This document shows, piece after piece, positions 28,303 to 36,865 of a stretch of DNA of 64,000 nt. The notes below the pieces were generated by a model. That model saw only the letters and a list, made by a program, of their open reading frames with translations. It did not search any database and had not been told where the DNA came from. This DNA is from Microbaculum marinisediminis (GTDB taxonomy: Bacteria > Pseudomonadota > Alphaproteobacteria > Rhizobiales > Tepidamorphaceae). The stretch lies in contig NZ_JALIDZ010000005.1 in NCBI RefSeq assembly GCF_025397915.1, forward strand, positions 1-64,000, given 5' to 3'. Position 1 is the first letter of the stretch; each line of letters starts with the position of its first letter. The translations under genes were made by a program, and so were the position numbers.

Positions 28303-28671
28303 GACTAACCTTCCCTCTGGCCGGTACGCGGCAGGTTGGCCTGCCATTATCCGGCGGGGCGATGAGTAACCCGGAAGGTCTGTGGATTCCGTGAGGCGAA
28401 AGACTAGGTTTTTAACTAACCTGTTCCATGGGCGCCTGAGGTTTGGATCCGTCGTTGCCGCGTAGTTCAAGTAATGTCCGGGGCAATTCGACGGCGCTCT
28501 GGGGTCTGTGCTGTTCCCTTGCGGAAAGGACGCTTGGTATTCACCAAGACTTGGCGATAGGAGCACACATGATCGCGGGCGTGGTCGGATGTCCGCTTCC
28601 TTGCGCGCGGTTTGCCGCGCGGCTATCCAGTCGGCCGTGTCGACGGGTCTTTCGAAAGGGGTGGTGAGCCG
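28303..28671. other. Intergenic stretch, no supported gene
   Basis: This 369-base divergent gap should contain promoters for the cell wall hydrolase and the sulfotransferase-like gene. A 32-residue frame (28569-28667, ATG with AGGAG upstream) ends just before the sulfotransferase start; it is Arg/Cys-rich and I cannot support it as a protein, though a leader peptide is possible. A GC-rich hairpin lies around 28600-28620. Nothing else is evident. Confidence 0.5.
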
Positions 28672-29439
28672 ATGGGCGGGTTCGGACGGCTGCGCCATCG
28701 CGCGGTTCTGGCGGCCTCGGCGCGGCCGGGGCTCTATTTCGGCCTGCGCCGGCTGACGGGAACCCACGACCGGCTCTGCGTCCGCCGCGATACCGACATC
28801 GTCATCGAGGGCTTTCCGCGCTCGGCCAATTCGACCACCGTGACCCATTTCCGGCTGCGCCAGCGCCGTCCGGTCTTCATTGCCCATCACAAGCACCACG
28901 CCGCCCAGCTCATCCGCGCCGCCGACTGGGGCATTCCGGCGGTCGCGCTTGTCCGTGCGCCGCGCGACGCCGTGGTCTCGCTGCTGGCCATGCTGGAGGA
29001 GGCGCGCCGGCGCAGGGACGCGGGAGAGGCCGACCCGGCCGGCGGCGCGCAGCGCGAGGGCGCGGGGATCGTCGGGGACGTGCTGATCGAGAACGGGCCG
29101 GATTTCGAGGGCGCCTTGCGTTGGTGGACCGGGTTCTACCGGCCGCTGCTGCCCGTTGGCGGGTCCATGGTCGTCGTTCCGTTCGAACAGGCCACGGGCG
29201 ACATCGCCGACGTCATCGAGGCGGTGAACGCTCGCTTCGGCACGGACTTCCGGAGCGCGGAGACCCGGCGATCGCGCAAACGCCGGTTCGGCTTCCGCTC
29301 GATGCCCAATCCCCTGCGCGACACGGTCAAGCGGGAGATGGAGGAGGCGCTGGCGGCGGCGCTCGACACCGACGCCGGGCTGCGGGCGCTGGCCGAGGAG
29401 GCCGAGGCGCTGCACGCGCGGGTGCTGGAGCGGGGATGA
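28672..29439 (+). CDS. Sulfotransferase-like protein
   Basis: A 255-residue protein with the two PAPS-binding landmarks of sulfotransferases: a 5'-phosphosulfate loop variant GFPRSANS (47-54), where Lys or Arg precedes Ser/Thr, and a 3'-phosphate region VALVRAPRDAVVS (91-103) in place of RDPRD. HHKHHAAQL between them could hold the catalytic histidine. There is no signal peptide, so it would act in the cytoplasm, for example on a glycan or small molecule. ATG 28672 lies after GGTGGTGAG; an earlier GTG/TTG start at 28612 is possible. Substrate unknown. The window also has an arylsulfatase 24 kb away; no direct link is claimed. Confidence 0.75.
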   Translation: MGGFGRLRHRAVLAASARPGLYFGLRRLTGTHDRLCVRRDTDIVIEGFPRSANSTTVTHFRLRQRRPVFIAHHKHHAAQLIRAADWGIPAVALVRAPRDAVVSLLAMLEEARRRRDAGEADPAGGAQREGAGIVGDVLIENGPDFEGALRWWTGFYRPLLPVGGSMVVVPFEQATGDIADVIEAVNARFGTDFRSAETRRSRKRRFGFRSMPNPLRDTVKREMEEALAAALDTDAGLRALAEEAEALHARVLERG

Positions 29440-29686
29440 TCTCGCGGTGGGGCTTCCTCGTGCGCTGCGGCCCGCTGGTTTCGCGCACCGGGCAGGCCCG
29501 CGCTAAAGGCCCGCGCTACAGGCCCCGGAATGGGGCCCTGAATGGCGCTCGGAGCGTAGCTTTCCACAGTTAACCATGCCGCGACGCCCCCGTCGCGCCG
29601 ACGGCCACAATCTGGCACCATTAACCTCTGTTAATGATGCGGCGTCGGAGGGATACCCGTTTTCTGCGGGCGAGGGGTTTACCGTC

Positions 29687-31021
29687 ATGCTGCGTCAGGC
29701 AGTCTCCAGTCTCGATCTGACAACACGACTGACGCTCGCCGTCCTGGCGCTGGCGAGCGGCGTCTACACCTATCTGGGCGTGCGCGAGCTCCTCGACGGC
29801 TCGGCGATGCTCGTGTTTTTCGCCGCGATCATCTATTCGGCGGCCGTCTCGGTCGGCATCTACGCGTTCTGGTCGTTCCTGATGCGCTTCATGCCGCATG
29901 TGCGCGACGGGGTGAGCCGGCTGTTGCTGTTTGTCGCCATGGGGCTCGGCTCGGTGATGATCGTGGCCATGTCGTCATGGCTGAACGCGGCCGCGCTGGC
30001 CGGTTCGGCGGCGCTGGAGCAGCATCTCGCCAACAAGCTCGAAAGCTTCGTCACCGATCTCGACCAGGCCCACTCCAACGCGTTGTCGGCACAGAGCCTG
30101 CTGCCCGACATCCAGATGGCCTCGCTGCGCTTTGCCCAGCTCGCCGAGGACGAGCAGCGGCAGGGTTCGCTGACCGGCACCTCCGGATCCGGGACCGTGG
30201 TGCAGCTCCTGACTCAGATGTCGCGGCAGATCGACCAGCTCGGCGACGAGGTGGAAGCCTCGGCGGGCCGCGTGAGCCAGCTCTACGAGCAGGGTGGCAA
30301 GCACATCGCGCGCATGCGCGAACTGGTTTCGGCGCGCGGACCGATCAATCCGCGCGCGGATGCCTTCGCCGGCGAATCCATGGCGCTGATGGGCGTCATC
30401 GCGTCGCTGCAGCAGACCTCGGTCGCGCCGGCGGTGAAGCGGGCGGCGGAGGATCTCGCCCGCGGCTTCATCGCCCCGATCGCCGACGGCGGCAGCGCCG
30501 ATCTCGCCGAACGCCAGAGCGTTGTTGTCGGCAATGTCGAGGCCGCCGTCGCCGCACAGTCCGAACAGCTCGCCGCCGCCGCCGAGCAGATCCTGTCGAC
30601 GCAGCCGGTGCGGCCCGAGCGCTTCGAGCCGCTGACCACGGCGGAAGCGGTGCTGCGCTACGCCCCCGACTTCCTGCCGAGCTGGGCCGGCGCCATCTCG
30701 ATCGACCTGCTGCCGGCGGTGCTGGTGCTGATCCTGTGCGTCGTCCATGCCGGCATCCGCCGCGAGGGCGAGCCGGCCGCCGGCGCCTCCACCATGTCGG
30801 CCGCCGACCTGTTGACCGCCATGCGCATCCTGCGCGAGGTGGAGGACGAAAGCCGCAAGGCGCAGGCGGTGCCGGAGGCCGTGCCGGAGAGGGCGGACGA
30901 GCCGGAGCTGCCGCTGGCCCCGCCGGCGAAAGGCTGGGACGCCGACACGCCGGTGCCCGTCGGCGTGGTCACGCCGTTCACCACCACACCGTTCGGGGGG
31001 CGTCCGGAGAAGAAGGATTGA
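29687..31021 (+). CDS. Membrane protein with long coiled segment, uncharacterised
   Basis: A 444-residue protein I do not recognise. Three hydrophobic helices occupy residues about 10-120 (TLAVLALASGVYTYLGV; LVFFAAIIYSAAVSVGIYAF; LLLFVAMGLGSVMIVAM). Residues about 125-330 are helical and polar with coiled-coil character (LEQHLANKLESFVTDLDQAH; QIDQLGDEVEASAGRVSQLY). A fourth helix, DLLPAVLVLILCVVHAG, sits near 340-358, and the last 90 residues are acidic and Pro-rich, ending GGRPEKKD. The layout recalls chemoreceptor-like or scaffold proteins without a signalling tip. Its stop overlaps the TTG start of the ClpP-fold gene, so they are coupled and probably work together. ATG 29687 is chosen over 29576 as it begins the hydrophobic N-terminus. 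Confidence 0.78.
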   Translation: MLRQAVSSLDLTTRLTLAVLALASGVYTYLGVRELLDGSAMLVFFAAIIYSAAVSVGIYAFWSFLMRFMPHVRDGVSRLLLFVAMGLGSVMIVAMSSWLNAAALAGSAALEQHLANKLESFVTDLDQAHSNALSAQSLLPDIQMASLRFAQLAEDEQRQGSLTGTSGSGTVVQLLTQMSRQIDQLGDEVEASAGRVSQLYEQGGKHIARMRELVSARGPINPRADAFAGESMALMGVIASLQQTSVAPAVKRAAEDLARGFIAPIADGGSADLAERQSVVVGNVEAAVAAQSEQLAAAAEQILSTQPVRPERFEPLTTAEAVLRYAPDFLPSWAGAISIDLLPAVLVLILCVVHAGIRREGEPAAGASTMSAADLLTAMRILREVEDESRKAQAVPEAVPERADEPELPLAPPAKGWDADTPVPVGVVTPFTTTPFGGRPEKKD

Positions 31022-31821
31022 GCGAGAACGCGCATATCCGCGAGCCCGAGGGCCGCATCCGGCGCTGGCTGAACAGCCGGCCGGACGAGCACGTCCTGCT
31101 GTGGTCGTTCCGCGGCCTTCTGGTCGCCACCTTCGTGGTGCTCGGCCTCGATCTTGCCGACCTGCAGAAGCAGATCCCGGCAGACACCGATCCGGTGTTT
31201 CCGGGGCTCATGGCGCCCGACGACGTGCCCTATCTGCCCTCGATCCGCGAGGGCAGGACCGGACCGGTCGTCACCGACCCGGAGACGGCGGCGACGCTGC
31301 GCAATCCCGCGACGTTCGAGCTGGTCGATGGCGGGAAGCTCCTGTTCGACGGGGCGATAGAGCCCGGTTCGGCCCGGCGTTTCGCCGAGGAGATCGAGAA
31401 ACGCGGCGGCTATATCGACACGGTGGTACTCAATTCGCCGGGCGGTTCGGTCGCCGATGCGCTGGTGATCGCCACGCTGATCCGCGAGGCGGGCTTCAAC
31501 ACCGAGATCGGCCCCGGCAGCTATTGCGCCTCGTCCTGCCCGCTGGTTTTCGCCGGCGGCAGGGAGCGGGTGGCCGCGCCGACCGCCTCGATCGGGGTGC
31601 ACCGCGTATTCGCCGCCGACGAGGCCGCGGGAACCCCGGCCTCGGGCATGGACAACGCGCAGGCGGTCTCGGCCGAGTGCCAGCGGTTCCTCATGGAGAT
31701 GGGCGTCGATCCGCGCGTGTGGATCCATGCCATGGAAACGCCGAAGGACGAATTGTTCTACTTCACGCCCGACGAGCTCATCGACCTGAAGCTGGCAACC
31801 CGCATCGCCAAGACGGGCTAG
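31018..31821 (+). CDS. Membrane-anchored ClpP/SppA-fold serine protease-like protein
   Basis: A 267-residue protein with one N-terminal membrane helix (LLWSFRGLLVATFVVLGLDL) and a C-terminal ClpP/crotonase-fold domain (about 105-267). Visible motifs are FDGAIEPGSARRFAEEIE, the oxyanion loop VLNSPGGSVADALVIATLI, and the nucleophile region SYCASSCPLVFAGG with candidate Ser172 or Ser173, then ASIGVHRVF, where His is a possible catalytic base. It is likely periplasmic. TTG 31018 overlaps the upstream stop (TTGA), and no other start fits before the membrane helix. Such proteins are usually annotated only as hypothetical or ClpP-like; coupling to a membrane coiled-coil partner is notable. Confidence 0.78.
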   Translation: MSENAHIREPEGRIRRWLNSRPDEHVLLWSFRGLLVATFVVLGLDLADLQKQIPADTDPVFPGLMAPDDVPYLPSIREGRTGPVVTDPETAATLRNPATFELVDGGKLLFDGAIEPGSARRFAEEIEKRGGYIDTVVLNSPGGSVADALVIATLIREAGFNTEIGPGSYCASSCPLVFAGGRERVAAPTASIGVHRVFAADEAAGTPASGMDNAQAVSAECQRFLMEMGVDPRVWIHAMETPKDELFYFTPDELIDLKLATRIAKTG

Positions 31822-31940
31822 GGGCGCGACCAATGCGGCCTCCGAGCGCGGGATTCGGCCTTGCATAAGTGTCGTCGGCGACGGAGTCTGTGCGCCGTGA
31901 GCGAATCCTTTCCCCATACCGGCTGCGGAGCGCGCCGGCG

Positions 31941-33422
31941 ATGATCGCCCAGTCGACCGTCGCCTTCCTCGCCCAGTCGCTGACCTACACGGCCATCCTG
32001 CACATGACGCTGGTGGCGGTGATCGCCGTGCGCGTGATCATGAAGCGGCCGGCGACCGGCGTCGCGCTCGCCTGGCTCTTCCTGGTGTTCGCCGTGCCGT
32101 TCGGCGGCGCGGCGATCTATCTTTTGATCGGGGAGCGGCGCACGGGCGGGCGGCGCGCGGCCGAGCTTGGCCACCTGCGCGCCGACATGCATCGCCTGAG
32201 CGAGCGGCTGGTGCGCGACGGCAGGGCCGCGGTCGACTGGTCCCGCCACGACCCGAAGGCCGCCGGTATCCATCGGCTCGGGCAGTCGATCGCCGGGGCT
32301 TCGGCGATCGCCGGTTCGCAGCTGACGCTGCATTCCAAGCCGAACGAGATTTTGCATGCGATCGCCGCCGACATCGACGCGGCGGAGACGAGCGTGCTGA
32401 TGGAGTTCTACATCTGGAACCAGGGCGGGGACGCCGATCTCGTTCTGGAGGCGCTGAAGCGGGCGGTGGCGCGCGGCGTGACCTGCCGCGTCCTGGTCGA
32501 CGCGCTGGGCGGGCGGCCGTGGTGGAAGGGGCGTCAGCCGGCGGCGATGAAGGCGGCCGGCATCGAAGTGCTGCCGGCGCTGCCCGTCGGTCCCTGGCGG
32601 GCGATCTTCGGGCGCACCGATCTCAGGCTGCATCGCAAGATCGTCGTCATCGACGGCAAGGTCGGCTGGACCGGCAGCATGAACCTCGTCGATCCGCGCT
32701 TTTTCAAGCAGGACGCGGGCGTCGGCGAGTGGATCGACGCGATGGTGCGGGTCGAGGGCCGGGCGGTGACGCTGCTGGCAGCCGTCGTGGTCGGCGACTG
32801 GGCGATGGAGGTTGCGGACTCCATCGACGACCTGATCCGCGACTCCAAGCTGGATCTCGCCGCGCCGAAGGGCGACACCGACATCCAGGTGATCGCCTCG
32901 GGCCCCGGCGAGACCGACGACGGATTGCTTCTGATGCTGCTCGCGCTGATCAACGCGGCGCGCAAGGAACTGATCCTGACGACGCCCTATTTCGTGCCCG
33001 ACGAGGCGCTTCTGCGCGCGCTGCGCGGGGCGGCCGGGCGTGGGGTGAAGGTCGTCCTCGTGCTGCCGGAGAAGATCGACTCGTTCCTGTCGCGCCACGC
33101 CAGCCGCACCTATTTCGACGAGCTGTTCGGCATGGGCGTGGAGATCCGCTTCTACCGGGACGGCCTGCTGCACACCAAGTCGATCACGGTCGACGGCGAG
33201 ATCGCGATGTTCGGCACCGTCAATCTCGACATGCGCAGCCTGTGGCTGAACTTCGAGGTGTCGCTGTTCGTCTACGGCAGCGAGTTCACCGAGCGGCTGC
33301 GCCGTCTGCAGCATCAGTACATTGCCGATTCCGATCCGCTGGACGCCGATGCCTGGGCCGTGCGCCCGTTCCGCGAGCGCTTCATCGACAACACGTTCCG
33401 GCTGGTCAGCCCGCTGCTGTAA
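31941..33422 (+). CDS. cls: Cardiolipin synthase (phospholipase D family)
   Basis: Makes cardiolipin from two phosphatidylglycerol molecules at the inner membrane. The 493-residue product opens with two membrane helices (LTYTAILHMTLVAVIAVRVI; LAWLFLVFAVPFGGAAIYLL), followed by IGERRTGGRR. Both catalytic HKD motifs are intact: H231-K233-D238 in LHRKIVVIDGKVGWTGSMN and H411-K413-D418 in LHTKSITVDGEIAMFGTVN. ATG 31941 is the start that begins the membrane region; GTG 31869 would add 24 charged residues with no support. A strong bidirectional terminator follows. Confidence 0.93.
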   Translation: MIAQSTVAFLAQSLTYTAILHMTLVAVIAVRVIMKRPATGVALAWLFLVFAVPFGGAAIYLLIGERRTGGRRAAELGHLRADMHRLSERLVRDGRAAVDWSRHDPKAAGIHRLGQSIAGASAIAGSQLTLHSKPNEILHAIAADIDAAETSVLMEFYIWNQGGDADLVLEALKRAVARGVTCRVLVDALGGRPWWKGRQPAAMKAAGIEVLPALPVGPWRAIFGRTDLRLHRKIVVIDGKVGWTGSMNLVDPRFFKQDAGVGEWIDAMVRVEGRAVTLLAAVVVGDWAMEVADSIDDLIRDSKLDLAAPKGDTDIQVIASGPGETDDGLLLMLLALINAARKELILTTPYFVPDEALLRALRGAAGRGVKVVLVLPEKIDSFLSRHASRTYFDELFGMGVEIRFYRDGLLHTKSITVDGEIAMFGTVNLDMRSLWLNFEVSLFVYGSEFTERLRRLQHQYIADSDPLDADAWAVRPFRERFIDNTFRLVSPLL

Positions 33423-33450
33423 GGCGTCGGCCGGGGCGTGACCCAAAAAC

Positions 33451-33483
33451 AAAGGGCCAGGTTGTCGAGACCTGGCCCTTTTT
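33451..33483. terminator. Bidirectional rho-independent terminator
   Basis: AAAGGGCCAGGT and ACCTGGCCCTTT pair perfectly over 12 bases (33451-33462, 33470-33481) with a 7-base loop. A T run follows on the plus strand and an A run precedes it (a T run on the minus strand), so it can end both cls and the convergent CRGCVG gene. Confidence 0.9.
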
Positions 33484-33557
33484 GCGATCCGAACCGGCGA
33501 ACCGGTCGGTATCGCAGGTGCATTGCGGCGCCGGGCAGAGATCCCGGCGACCGGACG

Positions 33558-34223
33558 TCAGTCCACGGAGCTGCCCGCCGCCCCTTCGGCCGACGCCGAT
33601 GTGGGAACAGGGCCGGAAAGCTGCGGAACGTAAACGGTCGTCAGCATGGCATCGTTATGGCCCGAGCTTCCCAGATGCGTGCGGCAGACGAAATAGTAGG
33701 TATGGCTGCCGGCGGTGTCTTCCACGAAGCCACGCGTCACGGGCGTCGGCATCCGGCGCGCGTTCGCCTCGTTGTGGTTCTGCGCGATGATAAAGGGTTG
33801 GCCAGAGGTCGATGTCGTTTTACTGATCGCGCACAGAATGCTTGAAGGGTTATCGTTGAATACGGCCCAGCCGCCGGCATTCGCGATAACGACGCCGGGC
33901 GCCGGAAGGTTCATGGTGACCTGGGCAACGACGGTATCGGTCGTCGGAAGAGTGCCGGCGTCCTCACCGTTGACGCTGCTGAAATTGGCGGCCGCGGGCT
34001 TCGCACTTCTGTGAAGGTCGACGGGTTTGACCTGCCCGTTCCTGATTTTCTTGGAGGTCACCGCCTTGTTGCGGATGTCCCTGGTTCCGACGCAGCCTCG
34101 GCAAATAAGATTGGTTGCTGTCTGGGCGGAGGCGTCTCCGGGTAGCGCGAAAGGTAGGGCGAATCCGCCGGTCACTACCATCGCGGCGGCCAAAAGGCCG
34201 GTCGTGCCAATATGCTTTGTCAT
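33558..34223 (-). CDS. Secreted CRGCVG-repeat protein, paralogue 1
   Basis: A 221-residue protein of unknown function. Residues 1-33 are a signal peptide ending DASAQ. The mature N-terminus carries CRGCVG (41-46), then a run of short repeats of the type RDIRNKAV TSKKIRNGQV KPVDLH, in which hydrophobic residues recur every ten positions or so. The remaining 130 residues look beta-rich (VVAQVTMNLPAPGVVIANAG, HTYYFVCRTHLG) with two Cys, ending in a Ser/Ala tail. It shares its plan with the gene at 34947-35570, and the two are probably duplicates. The repeat style resembles stalk regions of surface or tail-fibre proteins; adhesion is speculation. Confidence 0.72.
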   Translation of the reverse strand: MTKHIGTTGLLAAAMVVTGGFALPFALPGDASAQTATNLICRGCVGTRDIRNKAVTSKKIRNGQVKPVDLHRSAKPAAANFSSVNGEDAGTLPTTDTVVAQVTMNLPAPGVVIANAGGWAVFNDNPSSILCAISKTTSTSGQPFIIAQNHNEANARRMPTPVTRGFVEDTAGSHTYYFVCRTHLGSSGHNDAMLTTVYVPQLSGPVPTSASAEGAAGSSVD

Positions 34224-34533
34224 GACTGAAAATTCCCTTGCTAGCGCTAGCGCCCTCCTTGTGGACGCGGTTCGAACTTAATCAGCTTATCAAATTCTGT
34301 AAGCCGGCGCTATTCCGCGGCGTGACCGTACGGGATCGAATTGCTCGCGTGGGCTCGGCGGGAACGATGACCGACGACGCGTCGCCGCACACGATCGATC
34401 AGCGCCTGAAATTTACCAAACGCGACGGTGTGGTGTATCAGTCGTTGAACAGCAGGCTGGTGGCACCGGTCGCGATCGACGCGGTTTCCCTACGGACGGG
34501 CCCGCGGGTCGCATCGGGTATGGGGGAACATCC
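34224..34533. other. Intergenic stretch with small palindrome
   Basis: A 310-base gap. A perfect 12-base palindrome, GCTAGCGCTAGC (34240-34251), lies in the presumed leader of the CRGCVG gene, whose start is at 34223. The rest is less G+C rich than neighbouring genes and must hold both divergent promoters. A frame on the plus strand (34238-34537) overlaps the DUF423 start and has no protein-like features. Confidence 0.45.
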
Positions 34534-34923
34534 ATGACGGAACGGGTAGGCGTGAACCGGGCGGCATTGCTGGGTGCTGGCATTTTAGGCTTTGCCGGTG
34601 TCACGGCGGCCGCGGCGAGCTCGCATGTGGGCAGCGACCCGCGGATGCTGGATGCGGTCGCGACGATCTGCCTGGCCCATGCGCCGGCGTTGCTGGCGCT
34701 CGCGCTGCTTGCCCCGCGCCACGTCGTGCTGCGCGTGGCCGCGTTGCTGCTGTTTGCCGGCGCGGCGCTGTTTTCCGCCGATGTCGGCCTGCGCGCGCTC
34801 GGCTACGGGCGGCTCTTCTTCATGGCGGCGCCGGCCGGCGGGGTCGTCATGCTGGCCGGCTGGCTGGCCGTGGCCCTGTCCGCCGTCACGATGCGGCGGC
34901 CGGCGGATGGCACGTCCGGCTAG
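34534..34923 (+). CDS. DUF423 family membrane protein
   Basis: A small inner-membrane protein of 129 residues with four hydrophobic segments (AALLGAGILGFAGVTAAAAS; ICLAHAPALLALALL; VAALLLFAGAALFSADVGL; AAPAGGVVMLAGWLAVALSA). The layout, the position of HxP/LALLA in helix two, the LFSADVGL sequence and the final APxGGxxxxxGW motif match DUF423. No biochemical role is established for the family. It lies between the two CRGCVG genes, on the opposite strand, which may be coincidence. The ATG at 34534 has GGGGGAA upstream. Confidence 0.8.
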   Translation: MTERVGVNRAALLGAGILGFAGVTAAAASSHVGSDPRMLDAVATICLAHAPALLALALLAPRHVVLRVAALLLFAGAALFSADVGLRALGYGRLFFMAAPAGGVVMLAGWLAVALSAVTMRRPADGTSG

Positions 34924-34946
34924 GAGGTGCCATCCGAGCGGACGCG

Positions 34947-35570
34947 TCAGTATTTGTTGGGAACGAAAATGGCGGTGATCTGCGGCTCGATGACCGACAC
35001 GTCGTGCGTCATTTCCCGGCAGTTCAGGTAGAAAGTCGTTTTGCCCTTGCCGACAGGGAACATGCGGGTCAGGGCCGCCGCATCGTAGGATGTCGTGTCG
35101 TTCGGGTCGGATTCCATGTAGGCGGACACGCCGGTCCCGGAACCGGGCGTCGTTTCCACGTAGCACGACGCCGACGCGCCTCCCTGGAAGGTGCTGAAGG
35201 TCCAGTTGGCGATGACGACCGCGTAGCCGTTGGACGGTGCGGTCATCTCAACGGAATATATCTGCGATAGCGACGGCGTCAGGCTGTGAGCCGTGATGTA
35301 TGAGGCCGCATGGACGGCGCCGGTCGGCTGGGCGGTCGCGGCGAGGTCGGCGGGAAGGATCGATGCGTCCTTTATCGCCGTGGAATCGACGGCGTTCGGC
35401 TTGATGTGTTTTGCCGACACCGCCTTCTTGCCGAGGTCCCTGGAGCCGACGCAGCCCCTGCACTTGAGGTCTTTCGCTGTCTGTGCGCCGGCGGGAAAGG
35501 GGGCTGCCAAGGCGGCGATGGCAATCGAAATGGTCGTGACGAAATAGAGCGCGCGTGTGCCCGCAGTCAT
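34947..35570 (-). CDS. Secreted CRGCVG-repeat protein, paralogue 2
   Basis: A 207-residue secreted protein. The signal peptide is residues 1-30 (YFVTTISIAIAALAAPFPAG ending AQ). CRGCVG stands at 37-42, followed by ten-residue repeats: RDLGKKAVSA, KHIKPNAVDS, TAIKDASILP, ADLAATAQPT. A beta-rich domain follows (YAVVIANWTFSTF; CYVETTPGSG) with Cys near the end (FYLNCREMT). The layout, motif and ending with ITAIFVPNKY parallel the gene at 33558-34223 (TVYVPQLSG near its end), so they are paralogues about 700 bases apart, separated by a DUF423 gene. Function unknown; surface structure or matrix protein is a guess. Confidence 0.72.
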   Translation of the reverse strand: MTAGTRALYFVTTISIAIAALAAPFPAGAQTAKDLKCRGCVGSRDLGKKAVSAKHIKPNAVDSTAIKDASILPADLAATAQPTGAVHAASYITAHSLTPSLSQIYSVEMTAPSNGYAVVIANWTFSTFQGGASASCYVETTPGSGTGVSAYMESDPNDTTSYDAAALTRMFPVGKGKTTFYLNCREMTHDVSVIEPQITAIFVPNKY

Positions 35571-35855
35571 GGAACTGGCTCCTGAAGTACATGAACAATG
35601 ACAAAGACTTGAGCCGCGTCGGGCGACACGGCCGCCGGAAGGCGCCTGGAGATTAGGCGATTTTGTAACGCTACGGAAAGCGAAAAGGAGTCGCGGCATC
35701 CGACGGAGCCTGAGAGCCAGGAAACCGGTCCCGCCCGCGGCGGCGTGGACCAATGGCGCACAGCCGCCCGACGAAACCGGCTTGCGTCGCGGTGGAAAGG
35801 GCGCGACGTGGCCGGTAGGATTCCAGGCGTTGCACTTCAGCGGGGAAGACATGCG

Positions 35856-36755
35856 ATGAGCGAAGACTGGACGACGCCCGCGAACACATCGCCGATCACC
35901 CAGGCGATGATCGCGGCCTATGACGAATACACCCACCTGACGGTCGACCGGCGCGGCTTCATGGAGAAGCTGACGAAACTCGCCGGCTCGTCGGCTGCTG
36001 CGGCGGCGATCGCGCCGATGCTGGCGGCGAATTCGGCGAAGGCGGCGATCATCGCGGCCGACGATGCGCGGCTGACCACGCAGACCGTCACGTTCGAGAC
36101 CGCTGCCGGGCAGGCAAGCGGCTATCTGGCGATGCCGGCGGACAAGACAGGGCCGCTGCCGGGCATCGTCGTGGTGCACGAGAACCGGGGCCAGAACGAG
36201 CACATCCGCGACGTGGCGCGCCGCGCCGCGCTGGCCGGCTTCGTGGCGCTGGCGCCCGATTTCCTGTCGACCAGCGGCGGCACGCCGTCCGACGAGGACC
36301 AGGCGCGGTCGATGATATCCGGCCTGACCGGGACGACGGCGGTCGACATCGGGCTCGGCGCGATCCGCTACCTCGCCGGCAGTTCCGAAACCAACGGCAA
36401 GGTCGGCGCGGTGGGCTTCTGCTGGGGCGGCGCCATCGTCAACCAGCTCGCGGTCAATGCGCCGGACCTGGCCGCCGCCGTCGCCTATTACGGGCAGGTG
36501 CCCGACGCTGCCGACGTGCCGCGGATCAAGGCGCGGCTGCTCCTGCACTATGCCGGGCTGGACGACCGCATCAACGCCGGAATCCCGGACTTCAAAGCCG
36601 CGCTGGACGCGGCCGGCGTCGCCTACGCGATGTACACCTACGAGGGCGTCAACCACGCCTTCAACAACGATACGTCGGCGGCGCGCTACGATGAGGCGGC
36701 GGCCACGCTCTCCTGGCAGCGCACCATCGATTTCTTCAAGGAGACGCTCGGCTAG
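35856..36755 (+). CDS. Dienelactone hydrolase family protein, Tat-exported
   Basis: Alpha/beta-hydrolase of the dienelactone hydrolase family, 299 residues. Nucleophile Cys lies in VGFCWGGAIVNQL, Asp in HYAGLDDRI, and His in YEGVNHAFNND, giving the Cys-Asp-His triad; the family mark VVVHENRGQNEHIRDVARR is also complete (split: VVVHENRG, NEHIRDVARR). Residues about 31-65 resemble a twin-arginine region (VDRRGFMEKLTKLAGSSAAA) set unusually far inside, after 30 polar residues. Similar layout is seen in many alphaproteobacterial homologues. Probably acts on lactones or esters in the periplasm. ATG 35856 has GGGGAAG upstream; ATG 35851 is out of frame. Confidence 0.87.
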   Translation: MSEDWTTPANTSPITQAMIAAYDEYTHLTVDRRGFMEKLTKLAGSSAAAAAIAPMLAANSAKAAIIAADDARLTTQTVTFETAAGQASGYLAMPADKTGPLPGIVVVHENRGQNEHIRDVARRAALAGFVALAPDFLSTSGGTPSDEDQARSMISGLTGTTAVDIGLGAIRYLAGSSETNGKVGAVGFCWGGAIVNQLAVNAPDLAAAVAYYGQVPDAADVPRIKARLLLHYAGLDDRINAGIPDFKAALDAAGVAYAMYTYEGVNHAFNNDTSAARYDEAAATLSWQRTIDFFKETLG

Positions 36756-36865
36756 GGCAGACACGCGGCCAGGGGAAGCGCGCGGGCATGCCTGGGGCGC
36801 GGGAAACCGGATTGCGGAGCCGCCGCGCGTCGCGTTAGTCATGCGTGGTCCCTGGAGGCTCCGCC

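Noticed and set aside
28569-28667. 32-residue ORF with AGGAG site before the sulfotransferase-like gene
   Set aside because: Composition is Arg/Cys-rich and unlike a protein or a usual leader peptide, and it lies in a GC-rich hairpin region; kept only as a remark.
34238-34537. 99-residue plus-strand frame before the DUF423 gene
   Set aside because: Overlaps the DUF423 start, spans a divergent promoter region, and has no recognisable features or good ribosome site.
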